A stretch of 35,051 nt of DNA from Daphnia carinata (lineage: Eukaryota > Arthropoda > Branchiopoda > Diplostraca > Daphniidae): the NCBI RefSeq assembly GCF_022539665.2, contig NW_026712474.1, positions 1 to 35,051 of the forward strand, in the 5' to 3' direction. The translations under genes were made by a program, and so were the position numbers. This document shows positions 1 through 10,720 of the stretch, in pieces; within the stretch, counting starts at the first letter, position 1, and each line of letters starts with the position of its first letter. The notes beneath the pieces were generated by a model, which was given only the letters and a program-made list of their open reading frames with translations, did no database searches and was not told the DNA's origin.

Positions 1-461
1 CAACAAGGATAACAAATACGCTGGTATCACCATCACCAGCCAATCTGACGAGCGCAATCTCGATGGCAGCAGCCAATGGAGGTGAATCTATTTCATACTT
101 TATACTCATCATTTTAAGAACTAAAGATAACCATAAGGCAAATTTTATTATTTCAACCCATAGCTATGCCCAGTCTGACTACACCACTCGCGAAGAGTCT
201 CAGGTCCAGAAGAAGATGCAAGGAGTCACCTACGATTCCTACGGCAAAGAATCGTACGGTGAAGTCCTAGGCAACACTAACAAAGGATCCTCTTACTGGG
301 TTTCCCCTGAAGGCCAGAAGTTCACTTTGACCTGGGCCGCTGATGAAGCCGGTTTCCAGCCCAAAGGTGATCACTTGCCCGTCGCCCCCGTCCACGAATA
401 TGAGCTCCCTGTTGCCGCTGTTCACATCCCTTTCAACGGCAAAGGCTATAAGATTTACTAA
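1..461 (+). CDS. Cuticle protein, RR-type chitin-binding (3' part of gene)
   Basis: A structural exoskeleton protein that should bind chitin in the extracellular cuticle. The window opens inside an exon (1-81, first full codon at 2) that ends in phase 2 at TGG-AG before a gtgaat donor. The last exon is 164-461 after a cccatag acceptor, stop TAA 459-461. The last exon encodes an extended Rebers-Riddiford/chitin_bind_4 domain: aromatic YAQSDYTT start, GSSYWVSPEG, then TLTWAADEAGFQPKGDHLP, the classic hydrophobic-GFQPxGDHLP ending. The C-terminal tail repeats PVA-V-H motifs and ends GKGYKIY. The signal peptide exon and repeat region lie left of the window. It is a close paralogue of the complete gene at 2751-3495. 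The reading frame is undamaged in the visible part. Confidence 0.9.
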   Translation, partial: TRITNTLVSPSPANLTSAISMAAANGGESISYFILIILRTKDNHKANFIISTHSYAQSDYTTREESQVQKKMQGVTYDSYGKESYGEVLGNTNKGSSYWVSPEGQKFTLTWAADEAGFQPKGDHLPVAPVHEYELPVAAVHIPFNGKGYKIY

Positions 462-1319
462 ATTATATAAAATCCTGTCTGAACACATTATTTAAATTTC
501 TGTACTGAATGCACTGACATTCTTGTATTATCGGTACAAAAAATACATGTTAATATGAATGTCAATCTAAAATCACGTCAGAAAAGTGTGGGTTTGTGCG
601 TCGTAGCCGTATTAACTTTAACCACATTTTATAATCGACGTGGGCACCTATAGTTTCTTCCATTTAGAAATAAGTGTTGGTTCCCAATGCAACCAACCCA
701 CGTAGTCGCAATTTAAAGTTATTCAAAGTGTTCCGATCCTTAAGTCACTCTTTCACCCATTATCGCCTTGCAATTATCATCAGATTTATCACTGAAATTC
801 GAGTGATTAACTTAACCTGTATAGATATTTACCAACAGGCTTTTATTAATAAAATTATTTTCATGGAAGAAAAACAATTTTACGTAAAAAATGTTATGAT
901 AGATGAATTGTTTAGTGTAACCAGCATTCGTAACGGGAATCTACCAGTCCCCCTACAAAATTTGGAAACTTCTCTTCAGTTTGCCGCTAGGTGGCAGGTA
1001 AACCACACATTCACGGATATCTTCTAATATTTTAGTCGTCTGCTGTGTATTCTGTATTGTCACATCAGTAATTCTTCGGGAGCAAACAATCAATGGTATT
1101 TGCAACACTATCATTTATTGCTTTTAGCCAACAATCAAGCCAAAGGTATTCTTTACTCCGCCATGCATTAAATGAAGCTGTGCGTGAGACCTGAGAGCGT
1201 TCGAATGTGCAAATCGACAAAATTTGTGCTCACACAGAGAAGTAACGTCTTTCAAACTGTTCATGTCCTGCGTGATAACGGTAAACGGATATGAAGACAT
1301 ATCATACTTTTATTTCACA
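462..1319. other. Intergenic region
   Basis: Tail-to-tail spacer between the cuticle gene and the minus-strand cuticle copy. It is AT-rich. One 117-codon open frame (674-1027) has no domain, signal peptide or compositional support, and I do not call it a gene. Confidence 0.6.
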
Positions 1320-2009
1320 TCAGCAAATTAAACTTGCATAGTACATTAATATTTCAATCTTAATAGCCAAGATCAGTTTGTGAATAAGGAAGAGCAGGTG
1401 CAACCTGGAGTTCATATTTGGAACAGGAGCAACTGGGAGCTCATAGATATGGACAGGAGTGACAGGCAAGTGTTCACCGTTAGGCTGGAATCCAGCAGTC
1501 CACGTTGAAGTAAACTTCTGGCCTTCAGAGGAAACCCAGCAAGATGACCCTTTGGTGGTGTTGGCTATGACTTCGTCATTAGTTTCTTTTCTGTAAGAGT
1601 CGTAGGTAATTCTTTGCATTTTCCTCTGAACTTGACATTCTTCAGGGGTAGTGTAGTCATACTGGGCATAGCTTTAGGTTGGAAAAATAAATTTTTTTTA
1701 ATGTGAGTGTCTTTAATCCCTTTGTTAATAAGTGTAAAACATGAAATGTACTTACTTCCATTGGCTGCTGCCATCGATGTTGCGCTCGTCGGATTGACTG
1801 GTGATGGTAATGTCAGCGTACTTGTTATCCTTATTGTACCTAGAAGCAGAGTAGAGGAGTAAAGTAGCTGTTAGTTTTGTATTCCAGCTTGTAACTGGAT
1901 GGTAGGGCAGTAGCAACAGCCAAAACTGCGAAAACAAAATATTCGTTTTTCAATAAGTGATGAAATTGTGAACTGTCAAAATAAAAATATCTATGCTGAC
2001 CAGTTTCAT
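1320..2009 (-). pseudogene. Decayed cuticle protein gene (RR type)
   Basis: A minus-strand paralogue of the flanking cuticle genes with the same three-exon plan: 2009-2001 (ATGAAACTG), 1925-1756 and 1671-1320, with gtcagc and gtaagt donors. The splice frame happens to stay open to a TGA at 1320-1322, but the content shows decay. In exon 2 the signal-peptide part is read in the wrong frame (the normal LAV-ATALPSSYK run is in another frame) and the frame is right again before KDNKYADITITSQSDERN. The RR domain has lost three codons before GFQP. After PVAPVPN the frame slips, so a second ELQVAPALPYSQTDLGY tail lies out of frame. A protein could be made, but without a normal signal sequence or tail. 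Pseudogene is the best call; a rapidly diverging gene is the alternative. Confidence 0.65.
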
Positions 2010-2687
2010 GTTGGCTATTGTGGAAGGCTTAAACAACTGATGACTTCAATGGTTTCCAAACAGTTTTATGTAGCCGACAAAAAAGGGTGTGCAATTTTCC
2101 ATTCATTTCGTTTCTTAACCTTTTTTTTTTGAAAACGTCGATCAACCGTTCCTTGGTGGTTACCTATGGTTTGTATTCCAGACTATCATGTAGTTATTGT
2201 TTTCGACAAGTAGGAATCAAAAAGATTTTTTTTTTGTTCATTATAAATCAACATTCACCTCCTCCACTTACGGCTCGCTTTTGAATTGGCATACAACAAT
2301 TCATTTGCCTAATATTTCCAATAGATTAACATTGAAGTGGTAGCCGGGAATACCAATACCCGATTCAGACAAATGCTATGTTGACATCTAGTTCATGGAT
2401 TAAATTTACTATCCTTAGCGAAAGTTAACAGTTATCATATTATCGAGTTATCATTTTAAAAAATCAATGAGAGTGAATAATCAGATTCTGTTAAAAATGA
2501 GAACGCCAGTAGAGCACTATTAGCTCAAATCATGCACAAAAAAAGCAATTAGCTGTTACTATTAAGAAAAATTTTTTCGATGTGTTGTCTAACGTGAAAA
2601 GTGAGAGTGAACTATTTTTTTGCACAACGCCCAAATTGAGCTGCACAACAACTAGGTCAGTTGAATGTTTCGTACCATTCACTTGAC
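2010..2687. other. Intergenic region between divergent cuticle genes
   Basis: Head-to-head spacer between the decayed minus-strand copy and the intact plus-strand gene, so any shared cuticle enhancer would lie here. It contains poly-T and poly-A runs. The 65-codon open frame at 2087-2284 has no support as a gene. Confidence 0.5.
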
Positions 2688-2724
2688 TATATAAGCTTAG
2701 AAACGTAGAAACAGAACCATCAGT
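2688..2724 (+). promoter_or_regulatory. Core promoter of cuticle gene: TATA box plus initiator
   Basis: TATATAA at 2688-2694 is followed about 30 bases later by an arthropod initiator-like TCAGT at 2720-2724. The start codon follows at 2751, giving a short 5' UTR. This spacing is typical of highly expressed arthropod cuticle genes. Confidence 0.7.
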
Positions 2725-2750
2725 TGTTTACCAAGTAAACCTAGTACAAC

Positions 2751-3495
2751 ATGAAGCTCGTAAGGCATTTTATTGCTTATATTTTCTGAACAACTAAAAA
2801 TTTTAGATATTTATTTAATTAATACATTGGACGACAGTTTGTTATCGCTGCCGTCTTGGCTGTTGTTGCTGCCGTTCCTTCCAGCTATAAGCCGGAATAC
2901 ATAGCTCCCAGCTACCCTGCAACAAAGTACGCTACCCCTAGCTACTCCGCGCCCAAGTACCCTACTCCTAGCTACCCCACACCAGCCTACCCCGCACCAG
3001 CCTACCCCACACCAGCCTACCCCACACCAAGCTACAAGGATAATAAATATGCTGATATTACAGTCACTAGCCAATCCGACGAGCGCAACATCGATGGCAG
3101 CAGCCAGTGGAGGTAAATCATTTTCATGGTTTATGTGTTATAACAAAGAGACTTTAGATTTTCATATTTCAAAACATGAAATCCCTTTAACCCACAGCTA
3201 CGCCCAGTCTGACTACACAACCCGTGAAGAATCTCAAGTTCAGAAGAAGATGCAAGGAGTCGCTTACGATTCTTACGGAAAGGCCACCTACGAAGATGTT
3301 ATGGGCAACACCAACAAGGGATCTTCCTACTGGGTTTCACCTGAAGGCGAGAAATTCACTTTGACCTGGACCGCTGATGACGCTGGATTCCAGCCCAAAG
3401 GTGATCACTTGCCCGTCGTCCCCGTCCATGAATACGAGCTCCCCGTTGCCCCCGTTCACATCCCCTTCAATGGAAAGGGTTACAATATTTACTAG
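2751..3495 (+). CDS. Cuticle protein, RR-type chitin-binding (complete)
   Basis: A secreted chitin-binding exoskeleton protein, 193 aa, from three exons: 2751-2759 (MKL only), 2838-3112 and 3198-3495. All junctions are GT-AG and in frame (phases 0 and 2). Residues 1-17 form a signal peptide split after Met-Lys-Leu, a common arthropod cuticle-gene layout. Residues about 20-65 are a low-complexity series of SYPTP/AYPTP/AYPAP units. Then comes KDNKYADITVTSQSDERN-DGSSQW and, in exon 3, the RR domain (YAQSDYTT, GSSYWVSPEGEKF, TLTWTADDAGFQPKGDHLP) and a PVAPVH tail ending GKGYNIY. The start is the only ATG after a good TATA/Inr pair. Paralogues flank it on both sides, so this is a tandem cuticle cluster. 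Confidence 0.93.
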
Positions 3496-4433
3496 ATTTC
3501 CCGACACATGATTTAATATTTAAAGTACGTCCCATAAATTCTGTATATCTCATTTATCGCGAGCGTGGTGTAAATATAAATGCCATCAATCTACCAAGGT
3601 GCGTTTTAGTAAATTTCGACAAGCATATGAAGGTTACATTCAAGTTTAACCATCGAACATTCATGGCATCATGCCAATATTCCAATAGTATTTTAGTTCT
3701 GTCAGATAAAAACAAATATTACATTTTTTTAAACCTGAAAAACCTGTCTTTCTACTCTTTCAACCTAATCCAACGTTTTAATATGGCAAGACTTCATCTA
3801 CAATTGCCGTTTGTGTTGTCATTTTGTTGCATTATTTCTTCATAACAAACTGCTCAAAGATGCTTTGAATCTTGTTAATGGAATCCAGAATCCGTATTTA
3901 TCGAGTATTGTATCCTGAAGTGTTGTTGCTTATCTGCATTGTAATCAATCTTTAGCCACATACAGCAAGCTTATTGCAATAAATATTGTTTAATTCCTTA
4001 GCACATCTCTTAAGAGTATCAAAACTTCCATGATGCGATTATAAATATTATGGTGTAGTTATCTAAATTTTTAACTATCCATAATCCAAATTTATGACTG
4101 GTGTTAGGGATGGTGGAAAATGAGCGGCAAATCACAGATATATATACGTACTTTTTTTTCTAATGCATAGTTATACACTCTAATGCACAGCATAAAATCA
4201 TTACCGACCATGCGCCAAAAATTGCTAATGACCAAAAGAAACCTGGATAATCTACATTGGAACATTGTTCCATAAAGCATTTGATTGAAAAATCTGGTAT
4301 GTGCTATAATAATGCAGATGTCTCACGCTAGCTATTATTGCGGAAAAATTCCGCACGGTCAGCCTTATCGGGCGCAGCTCAAAGATTGTTCCTTCGTCAG
4401 CGGATGAAAATTACCAAAAGAAGAATCTGATAT
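3496..4433. other. Intergenic region
   Basis: AT-rich DNA downstream of the cuticle gene. A signal-peptide-like stretch (MARLHLQLPFVLSFCC, from 3783) ends at a stop at 3843-3845 with no recognisable continuation. I see no gene here. Confidence 0.5.
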
Positions 4434-4482
4434 ACAATATACAATACAGATGAATATACAATACATATGAATATACAATACA
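4434..4482. repeat. Short tandem repeat of a 17-base unit
   Basis: The motif gaatatacaatacat recurs in direct order about every 17 bases just before the tyrosine-rich relic. It is a simple microsatellite-like array. Confidence 0.6.
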
Positions 4483-4843
4483 CAACAACGTATGCTGCAC
4501 CGAGGTGCTATTCCGAGGCTCCCAAATACTACTACACCACCACCTGCGCTGTCCCGGCTTATTACACCGAGGCTTTCCAATACTACACCACAAAGGCTAA
4601 TGAGTATTACACAACAACATACGCTGCTCCAGCTTCTTACACTGATGCCCCAAGTATTACGAAGGCGAAGCCTCAAAATACTACACCACAAATGCACCAG
4701 GGCACTACACTACCACATACGCCGTACCCAGCTACTACACCGAGGCTAAAGCTAACTACACAGCAACCTATGCAACCCCATTACTACATTGTTGCCCCCA
4801 ATTCGAGTTTTATATTTACTACTTAAGCTCGAGGACGGAATAG
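4467..4843 (+). pseudogene. Tyrosine-rich repeat protein gene, broken
   Basis: Encodes imperfect units of YYTTTYAAPxSYTEAPKYYTTKAxEYYTTTYA. The first half reads in the frame of position 4467; after a CCCC run at 4648-4651 the same kind of repeat continues one frame over (GHYTTTYAVPSYYTEAK) and runs to TAG at 4841-4843. No signal peptide exon is visible directly upstream. Such Tyr/Thr/Pro/Ala repeats suit a cross-linked extracellular matrix or cuticle protein, but the function is inferred from composition only. The break lies at a homopolymer, so an assembly indel in a living gene cannot be excluded. Confidence 0.65.
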
Positions 4844-6340
4844 TCTAATTATTTTAACATTTTAAACTTAATTTAACTTAATTCCTAGTTTCAATCTGAA
4901 ATTTCTATGTTAAGGAAATACTCAAATAATCGGTAAAGATAGAAGCCTCGGTTTGCCAGTTTTTATTTTAGTTATTAGGAAAATAGTCAAAATGGTTGCG
5001 CTAAGCACTTGACTGACATGCTAGTATCCTCCAGAACTGTCACGATGTTGGCCCGGATCATATTGCTGTACTACATGATCCCCACCGTGACATCAGCTGA
5101 AAGCTCTTACTTCTCTATTCAGTCTTGCGTTGGAATGGATGGCCAGTCCCATACCAACGCTTGACGTTTCGAGTTGTAATTGCTTACAGACTCTTGGTTA
5201 CTAGCAATTCCAACATTGGGAGGGTGCCATAACCAGTCATTTCAAGTGCCGCTTATGATATTTAGATATACACGCAACTATTATATACAGTGAATTACGG
5301 CACCAAACCATGTTGATAACACAAGCGTGCATTTTCCGTAGTAAAAGTAACTCTCATTTAAATTCAGAGAAACTATTATACAATGTAATAAATGAACATT
5401 ATCGAGAAAATAGTAATGAATATTATTCAACGTCGTTATAAAGCCAAAAACAAACTAAACGTTTAAAATTCAATTATTATCTAGCATTCACGAATTAGGT
5501 GTGGCATCACGCAACAATACCGTTAATGCTATGCAAGAATCCTACGTATCACCGTGCGGCCAATCTTGTCACTAATGTGTTGATACATTGGCAAAGTGTT
5601 ATTCCAGGTGTGCTGTGAAATTATAAGTTGTCGAGCCAAACACATTTTGGATTGAATGATTGGTACCAGTTATCACAAAAATCGTGTATTACAAAATTCT
5701 GCATGACCATAACGTATTATTACTACTCAACCACATCCTAAACTCAAACCTGCTTTTAAATACCATTTGACTTCAAGCTAGCATTCCCAACCTTCGGTTT
5801 ACTACACTACAACAAAGGTTCAATCCCAGCTACTACAGCGAGACTAGTAAAGTACTATTCCTTCCCAAGAATGACTAGCACTGAGACGTTATTTAAATAT
5901 ACAGTTACTAAATTCATTTCATCCGTTTTAATTTCATCCATGACTTTTTCCCTAATCGGAATTTCTGTAAATGTGGCATCGTAGTGTAGAGCATTGTTCA
6001 AAATCAGACGAATTATCATGTAAATAAATAACAATGGGTAGCCTGCTATTCTAATTTAATTCATTTCTTTTTTTTTAAACGGTAAGTTATGATATTTCTT
6101 TTGAAATTTTGAATATTGAAATCGTGTTCCGTTCGTCTCCTTTTGTATGCATTAAACTTGATCTTCATACACAAGCTGAAAAAAGTTGACCTGTTCTGAC
6201 ATCATTTGCTCAGGTAAAAGCCTCAATTTAATCAAAAGGTACAGTAAATTGGCTGGTATTTGTAATACCAACCAAATTATGGCTGCTTGAATGATTTTTT
6301 AAACCACATTCGTTTTCAATTTGTAGCTAACTACGCCACA
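4844..6340. other. Intergenic DNA with weak gene relics
   Basis: Mostly anonymous AT-rich sequence. A 39-codon frame from ATG 5045 begins with a signal-peptide-like run (MLARIILLYYMIPTVTSA). Position 5797-5858 keeps traces of the tyrosine-rich family (VYYTTTK, then SYYSETSK in another frame). Both could be remains of one more family member. Confidence 0.4.
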
Positions 6341-6721
6341 ATGCTGATGTTGGCTGTTGCATTTCAGATAGCTGGAAATGCCATGGGTGGACCAATAGGT
6401 TCGTCTTATTCTGGATACTATACTACCCCGTCATCCTAGTATACCACCAAGATCGTGACTACTACACAACGAAGAAGACCAAGTATTACACGACCATACA
6501 GGCTGCCCCTAGCTAGTGCACCGAACCCCCCAAGTACTACATGTCCAAAATCTGGAATACTACACCAACACCTATACTGCTCAAATGTACTGCACCCTAA
6601 CCACCAAATACTACTCTACTCCAAGTTATTACAAAGAGTTTCCAGTTTACCACATGACAACATCTGCTACTGCAAGCTACTACACCGATGCTCCCAAATA
6701 CTACACAAGCGTACGTTTAAG
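6341..6721 (+). pseudogene. Tyrosine-rich repeat protein gene, broken
   Basis: Starts at ATG 6341 with a plausible signal peptide (MLMLAVAFQIAGNAMG), then GGPIGSSYSGYYTT, then a TAG at 6437-6439. Beyond the stop, fragments of YYTTK, KYYTT, APS, SYYKEFPVYHMTT, SYYTDAPKYYT continue in shifting frames to about 6721, with further stops. A putative acceptor (ttgtag, to 6325) precedes the exon. The GGPIGSS sequence is shared with the VPIGSS of the copy at 10932, which ties the two genes together beyond the low-complexity repeats. Confidence 0.7.
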
Positions 6722-7652
6722 TGTAAGATAATTTACTCATTCAGTATTCGCAGGACGTTCACAACATGTACACCTTTCATTCGATGAACTTCATGGTGTG
6801 AATTTTGTTCGTGCATTTGCTTCATTTATTCAATGCTGCTGCTACGTCCCACGAGATAAATTTAGCCCTAGCAAACTGTAGTAGCGGGATTCATACGTTT
6901 TACTGAGGTTTTTTTTTATGGATTAGTGCCGCTTAGATTTGGACTGTCCAGAATCTAGCTTTTGCGATCAATCGCATTTCATCTGTCAAATATGCCTGCC
7001 ATGCCAAAGTCTTTTAAATGGGGCAATAACTACTGAAAAATGATTGTGGAGATCTAGTTTTTAACTAAATGGGTAAATAATTCAATTCCTTGTGGAATTG
7101 CAGAATTTTTAAATGTGTGTTATGTAATTGTACGAGCGTTTACGGAGGTATTGAATTTCTCTTAGATCTGCTTTGATGTAAATAAATTTCTGTCATTAGA
7201 TCAGCCATAGGTATTTAAACTATTGATCTAGCAGCCGAAACTGGCGCAAGTTGCACACAAAACTTTCTGACACATTGGACGTCTTGGTGTACTAGTAGTT
7301 AATACAGGTTTGTCAAATGAACTAGAATAAAAAATTTTAATAATTTTGAACTTAGATACTTAAATTTATTTAGGAGATTGGCGCTTGCAATTCCTAGTCT
7401 TGACTACAGGTTGTGTTTCTGTTGGGAAGATTGGGGTATCTGCAGTTTTTCGCATCTATCAATAGACTTTTATCCCTCTGAAGGGGCCGCAAACAGTAGA
7501 AGAAGAATGGGTGACTGAGCGGCTGGAGCCGTTTAACTATGGAACATTCTATTTCCTCTTGTCATCTGGGTAAGACCCAATTGATGCTACATAATGCATC
7601 CATAAGCTCCAACAGAATCGTGGAACAAAGAGGAAGAACAGAAGGGGATGAT
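6722..7652. other. Intergenic region
   Basis: No gene or repeat that I can support. The 63-codon frame at 7539-7730 is antisense to the relic beginning at 7653 and looks like its shadow. Confidence 0.5.
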
Positions 7653-8363
7653 TCACTTAGTGAACTCTTCCAAGCTGTCCAAAAACGCTATTGTGAGTCG
7701 ATGCCTCATACCGTGATCAACTATCACTAAGAATGCAAGGTGGTAACCTTGCCCTTTAACGAGCGAGCCGAGCGCCGGCATAGATAGATCGTGTACTGTT
7801 ATGCAAACAGCGTGATCATGGTCATAACCCAGGACGAACTGTCTGTTACGGTCGTGCAGAACTAAAACAGAGCGATCACTGGTATGTCATAGCCTTCATA
7901 GACATAGAAATTTTTGCTACACGCATAGAAAAAACTCGATGGGTCTTGGAAGACGTGTTGGGAGGATAGGCCCATCGGATGCACTTGACGATCCAGTAGC
8001 TTTTCATAATTTTGGCTAGCTTGTCTGGGTCGTCCTTGTAATGAACCAGTAACATGACAGCGAGATCATCTCGTTGACGACGCGTTACTTCACAAAGCAG
8101 AGGATGGTCCGCCTCCGATACATTTGCCTGATTTTTATGCATTACATTGCTGATTTTCTTGACTATTTTTATTTACGATATTGTTACCTTAAATCCTAGG
8201 GCAGACACGGCTGCTTCGAAGCGAAAGAGTCCAAGAGTTTCGTCAGCAAGAACTTGCTGTGCTCGTGACACAGTGACCAATGATTCGTGATATGATGGTA
8301 TGGTCGTAATATGCCATCTGGTAATTCTTCAGCTTTCTCACTCAATCGACAATTATGGATGAC
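7653..8363 (-). pseudogene. Unidentified multi-exon gene, frame-broken
   Basis: Minus strand. An exon 8363-8188 is bounded by ttcacag and gtaaca, and the next exon starts at 8127 after an aaatcag acceptor. Reading across gives protein-like text: VIHNCRLSEKAEELPDG, then (one frame over) SLVTVSRAQQVLADETLG, GLFRFEAAVSALGFK; across the intron ANVSEADHPLLCEVTRRQRD, DDPDKLAKIM; after another shift MGLSSQHVFQDPSSFFYAC, NFYVYEGYDIPVIALF; then LHDRNRQFVLGYDHDHAV, SLVKGQGYHLAFLVIVDHGM, and a TGA at 7653-7655. At least three shifts are needed, so it is a pseudogene or a badly sequenced gene. I do not recognise the family. The text stays low in repeats and rich in hydrophobic and charged residues throughout, unlike the shadow frames. 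Confidence 0.55.
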
Positions 8364-10592
8364 CTGTGAATTAAAACAATAGATTGAATATCTTGAACAA
8401 TTTTAAAGAAAAAATATTTAATTACCTAAAGGTAAAAGCCGGAGAAGCGTAGATTGTAGTGTAATACTACGAGCGCGAATAGCCATTAGTATAAGTACAC
8501 TAGTGGACAAAAAGGCGTGTAACAACGAGGGATACCAGTGAGCGAACCAAGAGGTAGTAGAAAATAAAAAAAAGAACGTGATAAGAGTGGGTGATACCAG
8601 TGAGCGAACTAAAAGGCAATGGGAAGAAAAGTGGGAGATACGAGTGAGTGAAATAAAAGGCAATGGGAAAAAAATTGTGCGATTCCTCCTATAGCTGGCG
8701 ATTGAGGTAGGGTTTAATAGTCGTTTGATTTTTAGTTGGGAGGAAAAGGAGGAAACTTTCGTTTCACAGGAAGCCAGTAAATAGAAGAAGATAGGTATGG
8801 CGTAATACAAATCTATCTGTTTAATGTTTAAGGCGGCTAAAAGTATCCATTATGGGTGCATCTTAATCACAGAGGTAATGTAAACGAACTGCTCAGACAT
8901 GGTAAAAATGTAACGTAGCTCAATCCCAGCGGTAACCTTTCGAGGTTGAAACTGAAACGTGAGACAATATGACAGAAAAAAAAAGAAAAAGGGGTAAAAA
9001 TAAGGCAGCGGCCATCATTATTATCATATTAAAAATTATTATCATTATTAGAAAAAAACAAGAGAAGGAGTAAAGTAATAAAAAACGAGATTACGTCATA
9101 GCTGTTTTTCATTAATAGTTTATTTCAGCAAATTCGCTATTTAATACCAAGGTTTATTGAAAGAGGAACCTTGGACTCTACACTTAAAATTTTAATCGTA
9201 AACCGATAATCGAACATGAACAATAATTTTGATTAGTTACTATATTAAGCACTTTTTTAAGTGTTTATCTCTCCGTCCGTTTGGCGTATATTGGCTTCGT
9301 TACACAGACAACCTGAAGAGCAATAATAACACATCTAATTTCTTTACATGAAAAGGAAAGGCAACACAGATTAAGTGTTGGTTAATGTGTACTAAGACTT
9401 GTACTAAAGTGTACGAGAAGCAAGCAGGAAATTCCTATTCAGGTAGTATACAATTTGACTTAGAAATCTTTGCATTTCAATTTCTGCAATCGTATTTCAG
9501 TTTATTTTGAAAATCAATCGCGTCATTCGCTTCCGAAGTGGAAAACAACTTTAATATGCACAGCACCTTTGACGTTATTCACCATCGTTGTTGACACACA
9601 GAACTTCTTTCTACTAGAAACTCGAGATGGTGTTGAAAACTCTTCTAAACCGTTTGGCGTAGCTATTCATAAAACAACAAAGCCTTTACATTATCTTTTC
9701 CCAGTTTCTTATGGCAACGGTATTGTTTTCTATTGTAGCGCTTCATCGTTGAAACTGAATCACGCGTGATTGCAAAGATTTCTAAAGGGACCCTATTTAG
9801 CGCGTGAATGAAAACTATAACACCAGGTATTAACATCAATAGCAAGTGCTTCATCACAAAACGAAACTCTAGAAAAACAAAATTCCAACTAGTTGGAATG
9901 ACTCGACGGCATCCGGAATGAATCACAGGTATAGAATTTAAACGTACTGTACAAGAACAAATTAAACTAGGTAACGCACATTGAAAGCAAATTACTAATT
10001 AGGTAGCTTTGGAACAACATGTTGGCGGATAGTTTTGACTAGTGGACACACGCAATTGCGCTACTGATGCTCATTATTCATAGCCATTTCGTGCCATTGG
10101 ATAACTACACCATCGTCAATAATGACGAAATCGAAACAAAAAAAAGGCGGTGAAAAATGATCATTCCGCAACGTTTATGAATGACGAAGAAAAAGAAGAA
10201 ATATAAATACTTCTGTATACGCGATACATGGGTTTGCAACGATGCTGGAAGCCTCACAGTTCTTCACGTAAGGAATGATATTGAATTAATAATTCTTACT
10301 GTTGAACCTTTATTTCTTTTCAGTAAGTTCTAAGATTCGCAGCAAATAATCTTGAACATAATTTCATTATTGTCGATATTACATTTAAATCAGCATTCGT
10401 TTTTTCTAGGCGCTTCATTCGCTCGCATAACAATGGTTAGTGGGATGGGGAAGATAATTATGCGTTTCTTCGATATTTGAAAATGCATACGACACGAGCG
10501 ATTAGAGGTAGTGTAGGAATAGTGGTTGTTATGTCAGAATGAACAGGTGGACCCTCTGGCCTGAAAAGACGAATCAGGATGATAGAAAACCT
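8364..10592. other. Long non-genic region
   Basis: No gene I can support with confidence. It holds the tandem repeat at 8528-8680, A-rich tracts around 8980-9080, and a minus-strand 63-codon frame (9854 to 9663) that starts with a signal-peptide-like MKHLLLMLIPGVIVFIHA and ends basic (RYNKKQ-like). I treat that frame as a weak candidate only. Confidence 0.4.
8528..8680. repeat. Degenerate tandem repeat, three units
   Basis: Three copies of gataccagtgagcgaac-like sequence start near 8530, 8593 and 8637, the last two followed by taaaaggcaatgggaa. Unit length is about 45-63 bases. Purine-rich on the plus strand. No coding potential seen. Confidence 0.65.
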
Positions 10593-10599
10593 TATAAAA
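10593..10599 (+). promoter_or_regulatory. TATA box upstream of tyrosine-rich gene
   Basis: TATAAAA at 10593-10599 lies 122 bases before the ATG at 10721. It is probably the promoter of the tyrosine-rich gene that follows. Confidence 0.5.
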
Positions 10600-10720
10600 C
10601 GAGGTCAAATCGAAGGTAGAGGTTAGTCGAGTGAACATCTCTGACACAGTATAGTACTAGCAGTCTTTCAAATACCAATAGCTGATTTAATATAGTGTCT
10701 TCCAGTTCCAACCTGCAATC

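Noticed and set aside
674-1027. 117-codon plus-strand frame
   Set aside because: No domain, signal peptide or splice context; AT-rich composition like the surrounding DNA.
2811-3074. Minus-strand frame rich in Gly/Val/Cys/Trp repeats
   Set aside because: A shadow of the SYPTPAYP repeat of the plus-strand cuticle gene.
3783-3845. Signal-peptide-like stretch after the cuticle gene
   Set aside because: It ends in a stop at once, and no donor site or following exon could be seen.
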